Positions 1-11,818 of a DNA stretch of 64,000 bases are shown piece after piece. The notes beneath the pieces are model-generated. The model did no database searches. It had not been told where the DNA came from and saw only the letters and a list, made by a program, of their open reading frames with translations. Origin of the DNA: Strongylocentrotus purpuratus (taxonomy: Eukaryota; Echinodermata; Echinoidea; Camarodonta; Strongylocentrotidae); the NCBI RefSeq assembly GCF_000002235.5, contig NW_022145607.1, positions 38,100,529 to 38,164,528 on the forward strand. Direction: 5' to 3'. Within the stretch, counting starts at the first letter, position 1. Each line of letters opens with the position of its first letter. The position numbers were made by a program, and so were the translations under genes.

Positions 1-584
1 TCCAGTTTCATACAGCAATGTAGCTAGTGTAGAATGCAGTTCTGTGACACTTAAGTACATTGCATACAGTACATGCATAATTCCTGCACCCCCCCCCCCC
101 CCCAACACACACACATAATTTATGCGGTTACACTTCTTACCCTTGACTCTTATTCAACTTATCTCAATCATCAACAACCATTGAAAAAGCATTGAACTAC
201 AAGTGCAATGGATTTTGCAGGGTAAATAATTGGATTCGCTCAAGCATTCATCGATTCATCATTCTTCAAGGAAGACACAAAAGAAAAATGTGGGTGTCGG
301 ACATATAATAGCATGAAATGTGAATTAGACCCGAAAGTTATGCTTCCTTGCTTTAATAATAAAGAGAAGGTTGGGTTCTGGGGAGAGGTGAACAATAATT
401 TATGATCATTTTCTGTATTATGCAAGTGTGGAAGAATATTAGAGAAAAAATGCTAGGATGTGTTGCATCATGAAAAAAATATTTATATAAAGTGATTATC
501 AAGAAAGGAGATTATTAAGTATTATACACCCCCCCCCCCCTTTACTTGTGTACATGTACATGTAGGACAAGACTTTAGAATTAA

Positions 585-945
585 GTGAATACAAGTGTGA
601 AATTTATTTGTGTATGTTCACACTGTGGTAGACAATGGCGTTGCCTTGCCCGAGTTCAATAATAACAAACTGAATGTTTGAATTGAGCCACGAATGACCA
701 TAACACCCTCGGCGTTTTAACTTATCGGTGGGTTATAAGATAAACACAGCAATGTGAAGCGCTGTATGCTCTGTCATTTTATTATGGCACTCAGTTTTGT
801 GAGACGTTCATTGCATCATGTGTGAACTACACTGTAGGCATATAACTGATTGAAGGCAAGTGTGAAATTCATACGTGAGTTCACACTATGGTACACAATG
901 GCATTGCCTGGGCTGTGTTCAATAATAACATGAACGTTTGAACTG
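585..945 (+). repeat. direct duplication of a ~100-bp unit
   Basis: Two copies, about 588-685 and 855-945, share the order 'CAAGTGTGAAATT', a TTCACACT core, 'ACAATGGC.TTGCC', 'GTTCAATAATAACA' and 'GTTTGAA.TG.GC'. They are roughly 85% alike by eye and separated by about 170 bp of unrelated sequence. A third partial echo of the AATAATAACA/GGCAATC segment follows at about 970-1000. No coding potential. It may be a local duplication or a low-copy dispersed repeat. Confidence 0.5.
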
Positions 946-1355
946 GGCTGGATGTAACCTTGAGGCAATCTTTCCAATAATAACAAGGCAATCTACGGTA
1001 ATCAATTAACTTTTGCTGTCCTCTGATTATTTCTTTGCTATTTAACATGTTTTATTCATACTGTTGAGCACAAATAATTTATTTGAATGCTCTCAACCTA
1101 TTTTTTCCTTAAAATTGCTGAATATTGCAATGAACACGAGGAGAACATATTGTATTATCCCTTAGAAAACGTTGAGATAATATGTCACTGTACAGTTCGC
1201 ACTTTCAATAGGTGATGGACAATGCTCTTGAAATTGCTCTCCGCTGGTTTTTCAAAAGTCTTAGCAATTGTGTCAATGGTATTGTTGCCTTTTATTCAAG
1301 AACATCAGACTACCTTTAATAGTAGTTTAGACTACAGGAAACAATATACAGAACT

Positions 1356-1495
1356 TGGATAAAGAAATGTATAATGAAACGTATACAGAAACATTGTATA
1401 AAGAAAAGTTGTGTAAAGAAACGTTGAATAAAGAAACATACAAGAAACGTTGTATAAAGAAGCGCTGTATAAAGAAACGTTTTATAGGGAATGAA
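1356..1495 (+). repeat. degenerate ~16-bp minisatellite (TAAAGAAACGTTGTA-like)
   Basis: About seven or eight imperfect units of the form 'TAAAGAAACGTTGTA' follow one another. A short cluster of similar units reappears near 8738-8785. The units vary in length and sequence, so the array is old. No reading frame is maintained. Confidence 0.6.
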
Positions 1496-4234
1496 GGGAC
1501 AGCTACTGGCTACTACATGTAGTATCTAAAGGATAATTTCTGTAAGTCTGAACACAGAGCTAGTCTGTTAGAGCAGTGGTGATGTTACTGATGGATGGGC
1601 TGAGTGCATACCGGATCGCATCAACGGCATTCCTCTAAGGGTTAACTCCACGAGGAAGTAAGCCCTGAATCAGACGACCATCAGATTTCATCGCGTGTGA
1701 TGAAGGGAAGCCAAAATGACCCCGACTGACTTACATAATATTGTTTCCTCTAGAGCTTCTTTCGAATTGGATTTATATCTTACACACAGGGCTATAAACT
1801 AACCCCCCCCCCCCCACCCCCCCCCCCCCTCCCCCCATCCCCTGTCCTTCTCTAAATTTTAGTGTTTGGGGAGGGTCCAGAATTATTATGTTCAGCCTAC
1901 ATGTGTTTACTGAACCAATTACCCCCCCCCCCCCCTCCCCCAAGTCACACAGACAGAAACATCTCAAGACTTGCACTCTGCAAGAGACCAAATGGCAAAG
2001 AAGTGGCTGGTATGGAATCAAGTTTGCCTCTGAGTTGGTTACTTACGCGGGACGATGGAGGTACTGCAAATATGAAGACGTTTTCAACACTCAGTAATGC
2101 TCTCACTTTTCATATTCCATCTACAGTACATCGACATGTAGAAATGGGGACGGTGCGTCACTGTAGAAGCCTCCTGAAGCAAGGAGTCTAGGAACTCCTT
2201 GTCTTTCCAAAGTAGCGTGCTTAGCACTTAATGGAGCCAAGCAAAGCTCTCTTCCTCTCAACCTATCTGTCAGTACGGGTACAGATGCAATGACTGTAAA
2301 TTCCCATTGACTTGTATCAACTTGAAGGCGTAGCGAAAGTTTGAGAGAAAGAGAGAGATAGAGCGAGGTGGGGGGAGTGAAATACTATAGGGCTACATTA
2401 ATTATGAAGGGGAATGTTATGGTGGGGGGGGGGGGGGGGGGGGCAAGATCTTAACCAAGGACTGCCCTTATGCATGAACTGTAGAAGGGAACTGTAAAAA
2501 AGATTCCTTGCTTACAGATTCACCAAGGAATGCATTTTGGCAACAGATTGGGAGAAAAGAAAGACAGAGTGTTTTAGAACTATTATCAGGATGAGCTGGA
2601 AAGTAAAAAAAGTGAAGTACGAGGCACGATAGAAGAAAGTAGGCTTGAAGAAAGCGAGAAAGAAGTTGGAGACGGGGAGCGCTTGAGGAGTAGGGGGGGA
2701 GGGGACAGTAAAGAGAGAGGGAGAAAAAGAGAGAAAAGATAGAGAGAGAAGATATTACTTCTGGGCCGCCATCTCTGGAATATTTGACTAAGCACACAAG
2801 TCTCCGGAAAGGCGCTGTGACTAAAGTGTCTAGCAAACACTTACCAAGTTTACTCACAAGCAGAACAAGCTCTAGTCCCACACATTCACAAGTGCGTATC
2901 TCGCACAATTTGCATAGATTCTGTACCAGTAGGACTGCCTCTGAAGATGGTACTTAAGAACAAGCGTTGCAATTGTAGCAATTTTCACCAAAATAACATC
3001 CATCAGCCTTTCTCTCTCTCTGTCTCTATTTACTTCTGACCCATACCGATCACGGTACCACTTCAAAAAGTGATATGCTGAGGGATTCGTACTTTGCATC
3101 TAATAGATGTGTACTCTGGAACTATTTGCGACATTCCCCATAGCAATGCCAACCAAACTGCATTGACCAAGAAAGTGCAACAGAGATGTCAAAAGACTTT
3201 GGTTACAAAACAAACTACACATCAAGCCTAAATGTACATGATATTAACATGTACAAGAATTCTACTTCATTAAGATATTGGTGATATTCACATACCATAA
3301 TACAGTACTGTCGAACTTGTTTCAAGTCAAACAGAAGAGTTGACATTACTGATTCAGCCAATATGAAGAGCCCATACCCATATTGATAACAACTTTTAAA
3401 ATTCATAACTTTCTCATGTTTTGTCTTATTTCATTCAAACTTTCACCAGTTTACTTTATCTGCTTTGTTCTACTTTCCCCTAGAGTAGTTTGCTGTCGAG
3501 GTTGGATTTCACTTTTTAATGGGAGGCTAATAGCATAATAATAAGCTAGAATGAACATTCCTGTATTTTTTAAACACTTCTCTGGTAAATAATCAATTTC
3601 TAGTCTTGTTTTTATTCCGATTTTGTTTTTTTTCATGTGAATGTCACGTCCCAATTTTCAGCAAAGCATTCATCATGCAGACCTGTCAAGTCTCTCATCC
3701 TTTGTGACAACCTTGTACGAGTAAAATATTGCCCAGCACTCGCAGAAAAAGAATACTTAATACAGAGAGAAGAGAAAATAAATGAAGAATATTCATGTCT
3801 CCAGAGTCGTCGGCTCAATTCTGCCGCTCCCCCTCCGCCTCGGGTTTCAGCGTTCGACCAACAATCCAATTTTCAATTGGAGAATATCATCCCTTCTGCG
3901 TGACTCACGCATGTTGCGTTTTCTAGCACCGGTGGGTCGTGCTTCTCTCTCGGGGGTGGAGTGAGAAACTCTATCACCCCTCTGGCCACTGCCCATAAAA
4001 TGAAGGCACGAAAATTAGGAAACTGTGATGGAGTAATATTCTTAATTGAATCAGTCCCGGAGCAGAGGTGAGCGGTAGGATGTTCCAGGAAATGAGAATA
4101 GTCGCCAACACATGCATCCTACTTCTCGAAAAAATGATACCATTATAAAGATAAGCGGGTTTACAGGAATCCTAGAGGAAATCTTGAAACTGGAGAAGTG
4201 GCAGGTCTGTCTCTCATCTCATTAGAGAGAGAGA

Positions 4235-4276
<42 letters not shown>

Positions 4277-6000
4277 AAGAGAGAGTGGGAGAGGGTGGTA
4301 GAGAGAGAGAGAGAATGGAAACAAAATGAAATATGAAGTCAATAAAAATGAATACTGATCTGCAGAAAAAGAAGGATTGACATTTTAATCGCAAGTAGCG
4401 TCAGGATAAACAGGGATTAGAAGAGAGGAGAAAGGAGAGAATGCTTCATGGCCCGACGGAAGAGTGCAAGGGGCTGCTGATCAAGTGCAGAGACAGAGAT
4501 TTATTCAGCTCATATCTCCAGCATCCGTTCCGACAGATAAGATGATGAGCCCAAGATAAATGTGATGAAGTACGCAACAGATGAGAACGGAGGAAAGAGC
4601 ATCGGTGTATTATATGAGTATTAAAGCTAGGCCCCCTCTCCTGGTCAGACATGTACATGGCTTTATGAAAATTAACAACAAAATAAGTTATACCCTTACC
4701 AAGTTTGTAAAATATTGTAAGTAGGGGGAAAATTTATTTTCCCTGACAAATTAAAATTATATTTAACAATATTATGAAACGAAGGCCCTGATTCAACCAG
4801 TCCACCTTTCATTCTTGAGTTACAAATAATACCCCCCAAAAACACAAATTCTTTAAGGTGTATGAATAATTTATTTCTTAACTGTAAATATTAATTGGTT
4901 AGTAATAATAATTTCTAGTATACACTGATGAATAGTCAACTGTTGTCTCAAAACTCTTTTCTCCATACTCCCATTTCTTTATATGATGTTATTATCAAGT
5001 ACTGTATGTATGCCCCTTCTGCCGGAAAATGACTTATTTTTTTCCCCTCCTCTTTTAAATATGTTTCATAAAAATGTAATCTAGTCTGAACTGGCTATGA
5101 TGCACATAGACAATATTGAACAAAACAATCTCTGCATGTTTACGTCTTTCAATCATAAACTCACTATCTTTTTACCCGTCTCGCTCCCCATCCATAATAC
5201 ATGACGACAGCTCTCCCATTGGAATACCATATCCTATTAATGGTCAGAATCATATTTATGATCTAATACGCAGGGGATACAATGTATCATGTATTGGAAT
5301 CTCTTTCGAGGGATTCATGTAGTCAGAATTACATCAGATTTGTTATACTCAGTCGTATACATCAATAATGATTTTGTTAATCCCTCTCTTCTTCTGCATG
5401 GATTATAAGTTTTCAATATTTTTGTCTGACAAACTTTTTCCATTTTTTTTCTTCTGCATTACGATTCATATTGTAGCCTAGATTCTCTTACTGCTACAAG
5501 TAATTGTGTCCTACATAAATCAAAGAATATGGTTCATGGAGGAGTGGATTCAGAAGGTATTAGACGGTCAGAGGTAGAATTTTTTTTTCTAGCTTTGTTT
5601 TACTAATTGTGTAGCGGTAATAAGACCTACATACACTGTGCATGTACAAAGCACATAACAAGGATCAGTGGATGAACACGCACCAGTCTTCATGTCCGAG
5701 TCCTTACCACTCTCTTCTTTTCTTTTCGGCCGCTCGGCCGGCAGCTGAAAGGGTAATTGGAGTTTGTTGTCAACTCTCCAGCCATGTCCTTCCTTTCTTG
5801 CTGTTCTAATTAGCTTGCCTGCCAGCCTGGCTGCTATGGATGGAGTAATGTACCACCGTCGTCAATCTACAAACATGGCCGCCACAATTCTTTACACATG
5901 TGCAAGTCCATGAAAGAAATATCTCAAGGTTTGGGGTAGGCTATATACGGGCTGTGCACATTTTAATTAACCGAGACAGAGTGACAGGTAGATGACATTT

Positions 6001-6042
<42 letters not shown>

Positions 6043-7363
6043 AGAGAGAGAGGGAGATTTCAATAAACAGAATTTTATTGATATGATGTAAAAGTCATTC
6101 TTATTGTATAAATTTTATACATTTTCCATCTGAGTTCTGGTTCCTTTTTAAATTTGCTCTTAAAATGGTGCACGTTCTTGTATCGATAATGTTTTTCACG
6201 CATCACATCTTCTATCAGAATCTTCCGAGAGATTCAATTTACAATTTACCAAAACTACATTACATGCTATGTCATTCCAATCAAAATTAATTTCACTGCT
6301 CTCTGCTATTGAGAATATGATGTGTACTGTCAGGATGTGATGCTGGTTAACTTGAATGTTCATTGACATCACTCAAGACAACATGACGGTCTCTTGTCAG
6401 TCTGCATGAACAGACTCTTATTCGACACTTTACCACAATTCCTGAAGCCTTGAGCAGAGCCTGGCTCTGGCAGTCTCTGGTTGTGTCCGGAGCGGTGTAA
6501 GTACAGAGCCTATGCAAAAAGCCATTGGCTTAGTCTTAACGAGCAGACACTGTTACGTACAACCAGAGAACAAGGGCTTGCGGAGGCCTGTAAACTAGTC
6601 TCTCCTGGCTTGTATCTATATCAACCGCATCAGCGTTGTTATTCAAACGTGCCAAACATCGTTTCCAGGCATCGTCTCACCAGACTTGGACAAATTAACG
6701 ATTGTGACATTCCCTGGTATGTAAGTTTGCAGATGGGTACACCTCACCATACCCAATTAAAGGAACAGTATCTCTAGCAGATGATATCCCCATAAGTATC
6801 GTGAATGGAAAAAGTTCAAAGTTGCTTTTGCGGTGATCCACTACGATTATTCCACGAGCATGTCGACCAAAGCTGCCCCTGACAGTGACAGATGCTATAA
6901 GTCACACCAAACGTGTGAATTGCACTCTTCTTGGTCTTTAGAAAGTATATTTAAGGTTATTACTGTACGTGCCTAATTGCAGGCTGAATTATTGAAGCGT
7001 GTTCTAAGTCGTGTGAAAATTAGAAATGGTGGCTGTCTCTTAAACATTTGAATAATTAATGCTGTTTCCTATTAAGCACACAGAGATCAAATTCCCAAGG
7101 ACTACATGCTCTTGATGAAAACAGTGTGACATTGAGTTTGATCATTAAACAACCTGTAGGGGCATTACACGTGTAGTTTGGCAAACACATTAAAAAGTGA
7201 TCAATAATTTAGTTTCATTCTGAACCAAACAAACAACTTAATAGTAGAGAGTGGATTTTTATCAGAACAGTTTTAAGAGCTCTTTGAATTTCACCTTAAC
7301 AATCTGTATGGTGAGGTAAGTTTCCTGTGAAATTGCATTTAAAAAGTCAGTAATAGACCTACA

Positions 7364-8427
7364 TTAAAGGTAAAGAACATTTATGGTCATGCGATTGCAT
7401 TGTGAAAGAAACGTTGTGGAATCGATCAGAAGAGATTGATCATCTAGCATCTAGCATCTGCAAGGTTCTGGAATCATCAAAATGATAAGAAATTTGGCCC
7501 ATTCTTCGTAAAGTTACAAGCACTATACACAGAAAGATGTATATGGGACTACCCTATATCTCTCACAGTCCATGAGAGAAACAAATTTACCAATATATGA
7601 ATTAGTAGGCGGTTTCCCGGCAAATTTTTTATCATCATGTATTAGTCAAAACATATTCTTTCACATGATTGGTAATGAGAGCTTCCATTTCATTTTTTGA
7701 AATTGGGGCGTTTCCAATACTGGTCTTTACCTTTAAGTACACTATGTCCTCTCACTAATAGAACTCACTGTTTGAGGAACCTAAATTACTTTCTGTTTGG
7801 AGCCAGAAGGTCATTAACTCTGTGTAACAGTGTATTGAGTGCCCTTCTACATGTAGCTCAGTCCAAACAGACAATTATCATACTACATTCCATCAAGAAA
7901 AGGGGAAAATGCAGTTAAAGAGCAGACAAGAGTTCTGGGGAGAGGTGAAAAATAATTTGAAAGCATTTTAATTGTTATTATGCAAGGGTGGAAGAACATT
8001 AGAGCAAAAATGTTCCCTGAAAAGCAAGGCTCTTCAAATGCCTTCATATTATAAACATGACAAGTAACTGCTTAAAGTGAGGCTTGAATTTGTTTTATGC
8101 CACATGTTTGTGTAGTCCCATATACTTCTTTTTGTGTACAGTATAGTGCTTGTTACTTTACCAAGACTGTGCCAAATTTCTTATCATTTTGATGACTCCA
8201 AAACCTTGCAGTACACACCAATACTGATAATTATGCTACATATCGTCCTTGTTTTCACGAAGTGACGGTAGTGAGGAAAATCGTAACGCAAAGTGAATGC
8301 AATTTTTTTTCACTACCGTCACTTCGTGAAAACAGCGACGATATGATGATTAAATTTTTCTGATCGATTTCACACCGTTTTTTTTTTACAATGCAATCGC
8401 ATGACCAGGGCCCAACTTTATCTTTAA
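7364..8427. mobile_element. TTAA-bounded MITE with ~200-bp inverted arms, carrying a nested foldback element
   Basis: Both ends are TTAA, followed by a matching inverted arm. The left end reads TTAAAGGTAAAG, then 'GGTCATGCGATTGCATTGTG'. The right end is the reverse complement, 'CAATGCAATCGCATGACC', ending in CTTTATCTTTAA. The inverted similarity continues inward through 'CAAGGTTCTGGAATCATC' (left) and 'GATGACTCCAAAACCTTG' (right), giving arms of about 200 bp. A ~101-bp foldback element (8242-8342) interrupts the right arm. A relative without that insertion is at 50296-50842. There is no transposase frame, so it is a non-autonomous DNA transposon. TTAA ends fit piggyBac- or Kolobok-like mobilisation, but the superfamily is not proved. 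Confidence 0.7.
8242..8342. mobile_element. ~101-bp foldback element (MITE), copy 1
   Basis: A near-perfect hairpin. The left arm contains 'TTTTCACGAAGTGACGGTAG' and the right arm contains its reverse complement 'CTACCGTCACTTCGTGAAAA'. A ~30-nt asymmetric loop carries 'CGCAAAGTGAATGCAATT'. The ends are ATCGTC and GACGAT. It sits inside the right arm of the larger MITE at 7364-8427, so it inserted later. The second copy is at 24866-24966 with the loop in the opposite orientation. Confidence 0.75.
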
Positions 8428-11278
8428 GTGCAGATTTGTGGTATCATATATTCATAATGCCTACAGCCATTCAAGTTTCCAAATATCTGTCTACAGTACA
8501 TAATTTGCTTGCAAGATATGCATGAATTTAATTATTGCCAGGCATACTTGAGAGAGAACCCGAGAGCTATAAATGTGTTTTGCTTGAGTGAGCAAGGATT
8601 GAAATTGCCTTGATTCATCACTGGGATGGCAATCATAAGGAGACTAATAGTGCATTCAGACTATCAGCATTCATTGCATATGACTATTGTATAAACTGTA
8701 CTATAAGTCATCAAAATGTTCATTGTCTGAACGCGGTGTAAAGAAACGCTGTATAGAAAAACGCCTCTTTAAACATCGTTTTGAAAGAATGGTTTCAAAG
8801 AATTATGAAAATAACTTTCTAAGCAATTAATCAAATAGACAAATGATAAACAGTTTAAATATAGTGTTATTGGTTTCAATGAAACTCATTAAGAACCAAC
8901 TTTCATTTATGCAGGCCTATTTATCACGGCTGTTTAAAAGAGGAGGCTGTCAAACTACAAAATTGTGTTCTTTCCTATTTCAGAAAATATTGATTATGGT
9001 CCTGTGATCCCATTGATGGTTTTGAGAAGATTGGTAGTATAATGTGATCAGCATCAAGTGTCAGTTTTGCAAGAATTCATGAATAAAGCTGCTGCCCTTT
9101 TTCATGAACTTTGCCATACACTTACATGTATATATCAGCAACTGAAAGGCAAGATCAATGAGAATATTAGGGGGAAGATATTACATGCATGAACTCATCC
9201 AGAGATTGCCAACTGCCACGATGAGTCGCTTGAGCTACTTTCTCATCAAGCAATCATTAGCTTAATTCCTTTTTTTCATGTTAACCTACCCACGGACTAA
9301 GGAGGTCAAGCCTTTGACATTAAATGACTCAGACCTTCCTCCATGCCCTAGAATATTAAAGGAATCAGTGAGGAGTTAAGCACATACATGCGTGGTGGTG
9401 GTGTCATTAAAGAAATGCAAGGCTTTCTGAGCCCGCCCAAGATAACTGGAATCATCAAATTTAATCCAACGTGTGCCTCTATCCTTGCAGAAAACTGCGA
9501 GGCTGATGATGCTCTCGGCTAGGCCTCAACGCTCTACTGAAGCTGACTCTATGACAGTTCATCTGCCCCCTCATCTAGAACGTCATCAAAAGTCTTGTAA
9601 TTACTGCCACTCTTTCAGCACCGCAGAGCAGGTAGATTGGGTTAGTCAGCCATATAAACAGCCCTATGCATTTGGAACAGCTCACTTACACAAGTACATG
9701 AACTTGAAGCTTTCCATCGTTTCATAACACGGTTCAACTTCAAACATGAATGGGACATCAAATGTGCTTTATAGATGTGCTTTGAATCAGTAATGTATGT
9801 ATATACATGTAGATAGTTCAATAATAGAGTTTGAATGTTAATTAGAGTCACGTTATGACTCACGAGTATATTGATATAAGGTTATCAAAGGAATCGAGTT
9901 TTTAACTAGCCCGAACAAATTATCTGTTTCCTGTCTGGTCATGAAATCACTTGGGAAAATGCTAATTAAGACGGGAAAACAGCTTCAACTGATCCAACAT
10001 TTATGCACTCAACATATTGTTTAAGAGTCTTAAGTATGTCCACTTTACTATTTCTAGTGCTAAATGTTTCCGTTAGCACCCTTGTACTGCAGTATTTATG
10101 CATTTGTAATACACATAATCATTATAACATTCATCATAATATCAAACAAACAGGCCTCTTGAACAATGCTTTGTTTTTCCCACTTTCATTCTCTAACCAT
10201 TCTTCACTCATATTGAAATAAAATATATTCTTCAAAAGTACAAGGGCCAAGCGTTAATGCATGATTAAGAATGTCTACATGCATGTCTGTGGATTTTTCC
10301 CTTCAAATATACACAAGAAAAATGTCCACAAGTATCAGGTGCCTAATTGTATTAGAAAATCAATTGTCCATAAGATGGATTGATGATGAAAAGTGTTCCC
10401 TGTGGATATACTAATGCAATTACAGGGGAAGCAAGATCTGCTAATTGGTCCCTTGGCAAAGGCTTGCCATCTGCAAGTCTGATGTAGCTCTCCCCACCCC
10501 CCCCCCCCCCCCATCTCAACTCTCTCTTTCTCTTTCAGGTGAGATGTTCTGCAGAAATAATGTTCTTTTCGTTCAAATAGTATCTGCTCAGAGCCTGAAG
10601 GCTGTTTACTTGTTAACTCTAACACAAATTAATTAATTTCCTTCTGACTACAAACTGTACAATATATGCTTTCTTTTCCCCTATACATGTATATCCATCT
10701 TTTTTTCGCTTCCTTCATTTCTTGTGCTTTTTTTCTAAATATTCCATTAAAATGTCATTACTTTATAAACTTGTACATATCTTCCTCATCTTTTCCAAAT
10801 CTTTCCTTGATTAATACCCTTCTGTTGATCATTTCTTTTTTCATTCTTTAAAGAAAATACAGTATTCTTGTGACTAATGCAGTTGAATACAGCAACTTTC
10901 TAAAATACTGAATGCATGCATGCACTCATTGTCAAACTGTACTAGCAAGTATGCATCCCAGATCCAGTATTACTTGAGGCCTACTTTCCATGGTAGGTTT
11001 GTGCACATGTGTGCTAATGCCAGTGACAGCCTGAGAGTGACCCCAACTTTCATGCCCTTATATGGAAAGGCAGTTGTTCTGACTGCTAAACTAATGAGGC
11101 ATGCTACACAAAGTACATGTACAAGTGGGGTATCTTCTCAAACAATGCTATTTGGGGTCACATCTACAGTTTTGCAACTTGGAAACAATAATGTGTAATT
11201 GATTTTCTTTTAAAGAAAAACAAAGAGAAAACTTTATTTTCCTCAACTCGCTACATTTTATTTTCTTTTGTTCTCAGA
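8428..11278. other. non-coding stretch without recognisable gene
   Basis: AT-rich DNA with no coding signature that I can support. It contains a pure C run at about 10497-10512 and short A/T-rich low-complexity segments. The longest frames (9473-9727, 10335-10625, 10920-11198) show no domain, no convincing splice-bounded structure and ordinary intronic composition. Confidence 0.5.
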
Positions 11279-11818
11279 TTAAAGGTACTATGTCCCATTT
11301 GCAGTCCAAAAAAATGAAAAAGTTAAATTCCAACTGCATTTGAAAGATAATACTAATTTAGAACTTCCCTAAAAAAGCTGGGGCTTGAAAATGTCTTCAA
11401 GTGAGAAAATAACGACTAATAGTTGTCAAATCGACTTTAGGGCTATAGAGCCCAAAAGTAATAGTCTTGATTTTCAGACAATTGTACCGAATGGTCATAC
11501 GTTTTATAATGCGCAAAGATTTAATCAGTTTAATCTTGGCCATCACAAGAAGTGGGTTATTGATGTAGGCAAATGCTCATGTACCCTTTACAACTCTTTT
11601 CATGTATGTTATTACCAAAGAAGAAAAAAAGCCAGTCAGTCACTCAATAGTGTCTGACAGTGAAATCTAGCAAGTAAACAGGTTTCCTTGCATAATTTGA
11701 ATATGAGGACACTGCTAACATTTAAATTTCACAGATAGGACATACATGACATATTCATAATTCCTGCAAAGTTCTACAGAATTTGAGGTTGGCTGCAAAA
11801 GGGACATAGTACCTTTAA
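11279..11818. mobile_element. 540-bp TTAA-bounded MITE
   Basis: The left end is TTAAAGGTACTATGTCCC followed by ATTTGCAG. The right end is the inverse, CTGCAAAAGGGACATAGTACCTTTAA. The terminal inverted repeat is about 25 bp and almost perfect, including the terminal TTAA. The interior is AT-rich without a transposase frame, so the element is non-autonomous. Confidence 0.75.

Larger units (their letters stand above)
1..7363. other. non-coding stretch, probable intron or flank of the STAR gene
   Basis: I see no coding exon here on either strand. Open frames are short and of low or ordinary AT-rich composition, without a family signature. The stretch holds homopolymer C/G runs (about 90-103, 529-540, 1803-1835, 1922-1936, 2423-2443), GA-rich tracts (about 2345-2366, 4224-4315, 6003-6055), a duplicated ~100-bp unit (585-945) and a degenerate 16-bp minisatellite (1356-1495). 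The segment 372-450 recurs at about 7933-8010, so it is a dispersed repeat. Since the first coding exon of a minus-strand gene lies at 23.7 kb and its later exons are not visible, this DNA is either a very long intron 1 or lies beyond it. Confidence 0.5.
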
